In this document: in pieces, positions 60,148 through 64,000 of the stretch | Layout: every line of letters starts with the position of its first letter | Position numbering within the stretch: the stretch's first letter is position 1 | Origin: Streptomyces sp. HB132 | GTDB lineage: Bacteria > Actinomycetota > Actinomycetes > Streptomycetales > Streptomycetaceae | Direction of reading: 5' to 3' | Length of the DNA stretch: 64,000 nucleotides | NCBI RefSeq assembly: GCF_016909575.1 | Contig: NZ_JAFBGA010000011.1 | Span: 62,001-126,000, forward strand | Program-made: the position numbers and the translations under genes | Notes under the pieces: generated by a model | Database searches by the model: none | Told to the model about the DNA's origin: nothing | The model's input: the letters and a program-made list of their open reading frames with translations, nothing else

Positions 60148-60534
60148 TCGCACGTGATTGCCGGTGCAAGAGAGGGGGAATGTTTGTTGGAGCCGGTAGT
60201 GTTAACCTCAAGTCAGCAATCGACGTCTTCGTGGCGCGTTGCTTCGTGTCCCGCTCCGGGACCACCACTCTTCCGTGAGCCTCCCCGACTGCCTGAGCAG
60301 CCTGCCTGAGCTTTCGAGCACGCTCCGGAACCGGCACGACACCCTCTTGCTCGTCCAGGAGTGGGCCGAGCAGGGGGATCTCGCGCCGGACCCCGCACAT
60401 TCGTCTCTCCGCCGTACCCGGCGGACCACCGCCCCGGCAAGGTCCGCGATCGACACGATCAACAGACCGCAGTCGGACAGCACAACCGGTCGCCGAGCCA
60501 GAAGGCCGACGTCCGCTCCAGGGAAGGACCCTTC
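60148..60534 (+). other. Long 5' leader region of rho
   Basis: 387 bp between thrB and rho. The left end is comparatively AT-rich (TGTTTGTTGGAGCC...GTGTTAACC) and probably holds the promoter; the rest likely forms a long untranslated leader. Rho genes in other bacteria are autoregulated through leader termination, so this could be a Rho-dependent attenuator. No specific structure was identified. Confidence 0.45.
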
Positions 60535-62607
60535 GTGAGCGACACCACCGATCTGATGGGCGTGACTGCCGACAAGAGCGTCGACAGCTCCGTGCCCGCC
60601 GAAGGTGCTGCCACTGGCACCACCGCACGGCGCCGCCGCTCCGGCACCGGCCTCGATGGCATGGTCCTGGCCGAGCTGCAGCAGGTCGCGTCCGGCCTCG
60701 GCATCAGGGGAACCGCGCGTATGCGCAAGAGCCAGCTGATCGAGGTCATCAAGGAGGCGCAGGCAGGAGGATCCTCCGCGCCCGCCCCCAAGGCCGCCGC
60801 ATCCACCGGTACGGACGCCGGGAGCAAGCCGAAGCGCCGTGCCACGTCCAAGACGCGCACGGGCGACGAGACCGCTGCCGCGCCGGCCGCCGACAAGGCC
60901 GCCGCCCAGCAGCAGATCGACATCCCCGGGCAGCCGGCCAGCGACGAGCAGCCCGCGGGCGAGCGCCGCCGCCGCCGGGCGACCGCGCAGGCGGGCAGCC
61001 CCGACACCAAGGCCGAGTCCAAGGCTGAGGCCCACGCCGAGCCGAAGGCCGAGTCGAAGGGCGAAGGCCGTCAGGACCGTGCCGACGAGCGCGGCGAGGC
61101 GAAGGCCGACGCGAAGGCGGAGTCCGCCACGGACAACGCCGAGGGCCGTCGCGGCGACCGCCAGGACGGCCGTCGTGGCGACCGCCAGGACCGTGACCGC
61201 GGTGACCGCCGGGACCGCCAGCGTGACCGCCGCGGCAAGGGCGACGACCAGGGCCAGCAGGGCGGCGGACGCCGTCAGGGCCAGGGTCAGGGCCAGCAGG
61301 GCGGCGGCGGCCAGAACCAGGGCCAGGGCCAGCAGGGCGGCGGCGGTCAGCAGGACGACGGTTACGACGACGAGGGCGGCCGTCGCGGCCGTCGCGGCCG
61401 TTACCGCGACCGCCGTGGCCGTCGTGGCCGCGACGACTTCGCGACCGACGTCCAGGTTGCCGACGATGACGTCCTGATCCCCGTCGCGGGCATCCTCGAC
61501 ATCCTCGACAACTACGCGTTCATCCGGACCTCCGGCTACCTGCCGGGCCCGAATGACGTGTACGTCTCGCTCGCCCAGGTCCGTAAGAACGGCCTGCGCA
61601 AGGGTGACCACGTCACCGGTGCGGTGCGCCAGCCCAAGGACGGCGAGCGCCGCGAGAAGTTCAACGCGCTGGTCCGCCTCGACTCCGTCAACGGCATGGC
61701 GCCGGAGAGCGGCCGCGGCCGCCCGGAGTTCCAGAAGCTGACACCGCTGTACCCGCAGGACAGGCTCCGTCTGGAGACCGACTCCAACGTCCTGACCACC
61801 CGGATCATCGACCTGGTCGCACCGATCGGCAAGGGCCAGCGAGGCCTGATCGTGGCCCCGCCGAAGACCGGTAAGACCATGATCCTGCAGGCCATCGCCA
61901 ACGCGATCACGGTCAACAGCCCCGAGTGCCACCTGATGGTCGTCCTGGTCGACGAGCGTCCGGAAGAGGTCACCGACATGCAGCGGTCGGTGAAGGGCGA
62001 GGTCATCTCCTCGACCTTCGACCGGCCCGCCGAGGACCACACCACGGTCGCCGAGCTCGCCATCGAGCGTGCGAAGCGTCTCGTGGAGCTGGGACACGAC
62101 GTGGTGGTCCTGCTGGACTCGATCACCCGTCTGGGCCGCGCCTACAACCTGGCGGCGCCGGCCTCCGGCCGCATCCTGTCCGGTGGTGTCGACTCGACCG
62201 CGCTCTACCCGCCGAAGCGCTTCTTCGGTGCCGCGCGGAACATCGAGGACGGCGGCTCGCTGACCATCCTGGCCACCGCGCTCGTCGAGACCGGCTCGCG
62301 CATGGACGAGGTGATCTTCGAGGAGTTCAAGGGCACCGGCAACATGGAGCTCAAGCTCGACCGGAAGCTCTCGGACAAGCGCATCTTCCCGGCGGTGGAC
62401 GTCGACGCGTCCAGCACGCGTAAGGAAGAGATCCTGCTGGGCACCGATGAGTTGGCCGTGGTCTGGAAGCTGCGCCGGGTGCTTCACGCCCTCGACCAGC
62501 AGCAGGCCATCGAGCTGCTGCTGGACCGCATGAAGAAGACGCAGTCCAACGCGGAGTTCCTGCTCCAGATCCAGAAGACGACGCCGGGCAGCGGTAACAA
62601 CGACTGA
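60535..62607 (+). CDS. rho: Transcription termination factor Rho
   Basis: 690 residues, against 419 in E. coli. The N-terminal Rho-N helical domain is present (VLAELQQVASGLGIRGTARMRKSQLIEVIKEAQ). A ~190-residue insertion rich in Arg/Gly/Asp/Gln (GRRGDRQDGRRGDR, QGQQGGGGQ) follows. The cold-shock RNA-binding domain starts with ILDILDNYAFIRTSGYLPGP, and the ATPase has Walker A APPKTGKTM (~442) and VVLVDERPEEV. High-GC actinobacterial Rho carries such insertions. GTG start (MSDTTDLMG) with GGAAGG upstream. Very strong hairpin just after the stop. Confidence 0.99.
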   Translation: MSDTTDLMGVTADKSVDSSVPAEGAATGTTARRRRSGTGLDGMVLAELQQVASGLGIRGTARMRKSQLIEVIKEAQAGGSSAPAPKAAASTGTDAGSKPKRRATSKTRTGDETAAAPAADKAAAQQQIDIPGQPASDEQPAGERRRRRATAQAGSPDTKAESKAEAHAEPKAESKGEGRQDRADERGEAKADAKAESATDNAEGRRGDRQDGRRGDRQDRDRGDRRDRQRDRRGKGDDQGQQGGGRRQGQGQGQQGGGGQNQGQGQQGGGGQQDDGYDDEGGRRGRRGRYRDRRGRRGRDDFATDVQVADDDVLIPVAGILDILDNYAFIRTSGYLPGPNDVYVSLAQVRKNGLRKGDHVTGAVRQPKDGERREKFNALVRLDSVNGMAPESGRGRPEFQKLTPLYPQDRLRLETDSNVLTTRIIDLVAPIGKGQRGLIVAPPKTGKTMILQAIANAITVNSPECHLMVVLVDERPEEVTDMQRSVKGEVISSTFDRPAEDHTTVAELAIERAKRLVELGHDVVVLLDSITRLGRAYNLAAPASGRILSGGVDSTALYPPKRFFGAARNIEDGGSLTILATALVETGSRMDEVIFEEFKGTGNMELKLDRKLSDKRIFPAVDVDASSTRKEEILLGTDELAVVWKLRRVLHALDQQQAIELLLDRMKKTQSNAEFLLQIQKTTPGSGNND
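61140..61435 (+). repeat. Low-complexity repeats encoding the Rho Arg/Gly/Gln insertion
   Basis: Imperfect tandem copies of GGCGACCGCCAGGA and of GGGCCAGGGCCAGCAGGGC occur through this stretch, encoding alternating basic RGDR units and neutral QGQQGGGG units. The repeats are likely to vary in copy number between strains. They form an RNA-binding or aggregation-prone disordered segment. Confidence 0.8.
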
Positions 62608-62627
62608 CGTCACCGCGTTCGCGCACA

Positions 62628-62671
62628 CATGACCGATGCCCCGTCACGGAAGTGACGGGGCATCGGTCATG
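62628..62671 (+). terminator. Perfect 20-bp hairpin after rho
   Basis: Arms 62628-62647 and 62652-62671 are perfectly complementary with a GGAA loop, 20 bp after the stop of rho. No U-tract follows. It is one of the two longest perfect stems in the window. Confidence 0.88.
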
Positions 62672-63127
62672 ACAGGGCGTCAGCCGCGCGCGTCCCTCGC
62701 GGAGTTGCGGTCGCGGGCCCGCATGGCCGGGCGGGCTCCGGGCCCGCCGGACGCAGGCGCGGTCCGGTGCGTCCGTCCACCCGTCGTCGGCTGCCCCGGC
62801 GGCCGCGCGGCTCCGGTGACGCGGGGAGGCGGCCGTGGCGGACGTGCCCGCCACGACGAGGAGTGACGAACCTCCCCCGGTGCGATCTTTGCCACACGCG
62901 CCGTCGTCCCGAGCCTCGGAGCGGCCACCACGCGTTCGCCCGAAACACCAGGTGGGCGCCGGGTTACCAGCCGGCTCACCCGCTCTCTGCGGCGTTCCTC
63001 CCGCCCGGCGGCGGCCTCAGCCCGCTGTGCAACGCTTCTCGCTGCTCCGGTCGTCCCACCGAGTGACGCCGGACCGCGCCCGTGCACCACGGCAGGGGGT
63101 GAGAGCGAGAAGCGGAAGAGGCAGCGC
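62672..63127. other. Intergenic region upstream of the LCP gene
   Basis: About 455 bp with overlapping short ORFs on both strands but none with a recognisable family or good start signal. The promoter and 5' leader of the LCP gene should lie in the right half. I see no RNA motif or repeat. Confidence 0.5.
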
Positions 63128-64000
63128 ATGAGCGAGCAGAGCAGAGGCACCGGCCGAATACGCGGCACCGGCGTCCGCCGGCGGACGCCGTCGCGGGCCC
63201 GCAGGGTGAAGAGGATCGCGCTTTGGGGCGCCGCCGCCCTCGTGGTCGTGGGAGGGTCCGGACTCGGGTACGCCTACTTCACGCTCAACGGCAATCTGAA
63301 GGGCGTCGACATCGACGCCGCTCTCGGAGCCGAGCGTCCCGACGACGTGGACAACGGATCGCAGGACATCCTCGTGCTGGGGTCGGACTCCCGCTCCGGC
63401 GCCAACGCGGAGTACGGCGCCGACCAGGGGTCCGCGCGGGCGGACACCGCGATGATCGTCCACGTCAACGAGGGCCACAGCTCCGCGAGCGTGGTCTCGG
63501 TCCCGCGCGACACCCTCGTCGACCGCCCCGCCTGCACGAGCGACACGACCGGTGAACAGGTCGGCGCGGAGCAGCAGGCGATGTTCAACTCCGCCTACGA
63601 GGTCGGCGGGCCGGCCTGCGCGGTGAAGACCGTGGAGTCGATGTCCGGCATCCGCATGGATCACTACGTCGAGGTCGACTTCACCGGGTTCAAGAAGCTC
63701 GTCGACGAGCTGGGCGGCGTGAAGCTCACCACCTCGCAGGCGATCGACGACCCCGACAGCCACCTCGCGCTGAAGCCCGGGACCCACACCCTGAGCGGGG
63801 AGCAGTCACTCGGCCTCGTCCGTACGCGCCACAGCGTCGGCGACGGCAGTGACCTGGGGCGCATCCAGCTCCAGCAGGCGTTCGTCAAGGCGCTGATGGA
63901 CCAGGCGAAGAGCGTCGGTGTGTTCTCGGACCCGAAGACCCTCTTCGGGCTCGCGGACACCGCGACCAAGACCGTCACGACCGACTCCGAACTGGCCTCC
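63128..64000 (+). CDS. LytR-CpsA-Psr (LCP) family protein (partial, runs off end)
   Basis: 291 residues visible. A basic cytoplasmic start (MSEQSRGTGRIRG...), one membrane helix (~30-52, IALWGAAALVVVGGSGLGYAYF), then the LCP domain: DILVLGSDSRSG, ADTAMIVHVN, VVSVPRDTLVD, then GPACAVKTVESMSGIRMDHYVEVDFTGFKKLVDELGGV and LVRTRHSVGDGSDLGRIQLQQ. The conserved Arg/Asp residues in SDSR, ADT and PRDT bind the lipid pyrophosphate. LCP proteins attach teichoic-acid-like or other glycopolymers to peptidoglycan. The reading frame is open at the window end. Confidence 0.96.
   Translation, partial: MSEQSRGTGRIRGTGVRRRTPSRARRVKRIALWGAAALVVVGGSGLGYAYFTLNGNLKGVDIDAALGAERPDDVDNGSQDILVLGSDSRSGANAEYGADQGSARADTAMIVHVNEGHSSASVVSVPRDTLVDRPACTSDTTGEQVGAEQQAMFNSAYEVGGPACAVKTVESMSGIRMDHYVEVDFTGFKKLVDELGGVKLTTSQAIDDPDSHLALKPGTHTLSGEQSLGLVRTRHSVGDGSDLGRIQLQQAFVKALMDQAKSVGVFSDPKTLFGLADTATKTVTTDSELAS

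Noticed and set aside
1..64000. CRISPR arrays, insertion sequences, prophage genes
   Set aside because: No regularly spaced repeats, transposase or integrase motifs, or phage structural genes were seen on either strand.

Overview
This is chromosomal DNA from a high-GC actinomycete, almost certainly a Streptomyces. Codon third positions are strongly G/C, many starts are GTG, and several genes are hallmarks of the genus: a conservon (sensor kinase, roadblock, DUF742 and GTPase-like genes with overlapping ends), a fused 2-oxoglutarate decarboxylase/E2 (kgd), DUF6104, a Ku with a lysine-rich tail, and the order lysA-hom-thrC-thrB-rho. No prophage, IS element or CRISPR array is evident.

Layout. 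1-2.4 kb: a decayed Clp N-domain gene and a coupled DUF4097/PadR pair. 2.5-11.4 kb: a hypothetical gene, DUF6104, kgd, an OmpR-type two-component system, a spermidine-synthase-like enzyme and a nucleotidyltransferase. 11.4-17.4 kb: lon behind a HAIR/HspR-like operator, then two exported wall-active enzymes, a MarR regulator and a PP2C-like phosphatase. 17.6-23.4 kb: the conservon followed by a styrene-monooxygenase-like flavoprotein. 23.5-33 kb: an NlpC/P60 hydrolase, a pseudokinase/beta-propeller membrane protein, a TetR regulator, and two diiron enzymes transcribed divergently across a perfect inverted repeat. 33-41.7 kb: an amidase, a PBP plus FtsW/RodA pair, a HEAT-repeat protein coupled to a zinc ribbon, and the NHEJ pair LigD-polymerase and Ku. 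41.7-49.5 kb is accessory in character: a frameshifted glyA remnant, a NERD protein, several enzymes, a DUF7873-like gene, an unusual tRNA-like locus, an MFS remnant and an ATP-grasp ligase. 49.8-53.2 kb: an esterase, a C39-like peptidase, a winged-helix regulator and tRNA-Arg(CCG). 53.4-64 kb: a receiver protein, an ArgS-like NrtL protein, lysA, hom, thrC, thrB, rho and a truncated LCP gene.

The most interesting part is 47.5-47.9 kb. Two consecutive tRNA-like units have their halves in reversed order: T-arm and 3' acceptor strand first, then a 7-nt loop, then 5' acceptor strand and D-arm. In both units the acceptor and anticodon stems pair only in this circularly permuted reading, and the flanks pair outside the anticodon. 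They lie just downstream of a DUF7873-like gene and between two acceptor/T-like hairpins. I consider them candidate permuted tRNA genes, read as Leu(CAA) and probably Val(GAC).

Functional threads: central carbon metabolism (kgd), aspartate-family amino acids (lysA, hom, thrC, thrB), protein quality control (lon), cell-wall synthesis and remodelling (PBP, FtsW/RodA, GH25, NlpC/P60, NodB, LCP), double-strand-break repair (Ku, LigD-Pol) and signalling. All functions are inferred from sequence motifs read by eye; no database search was run.
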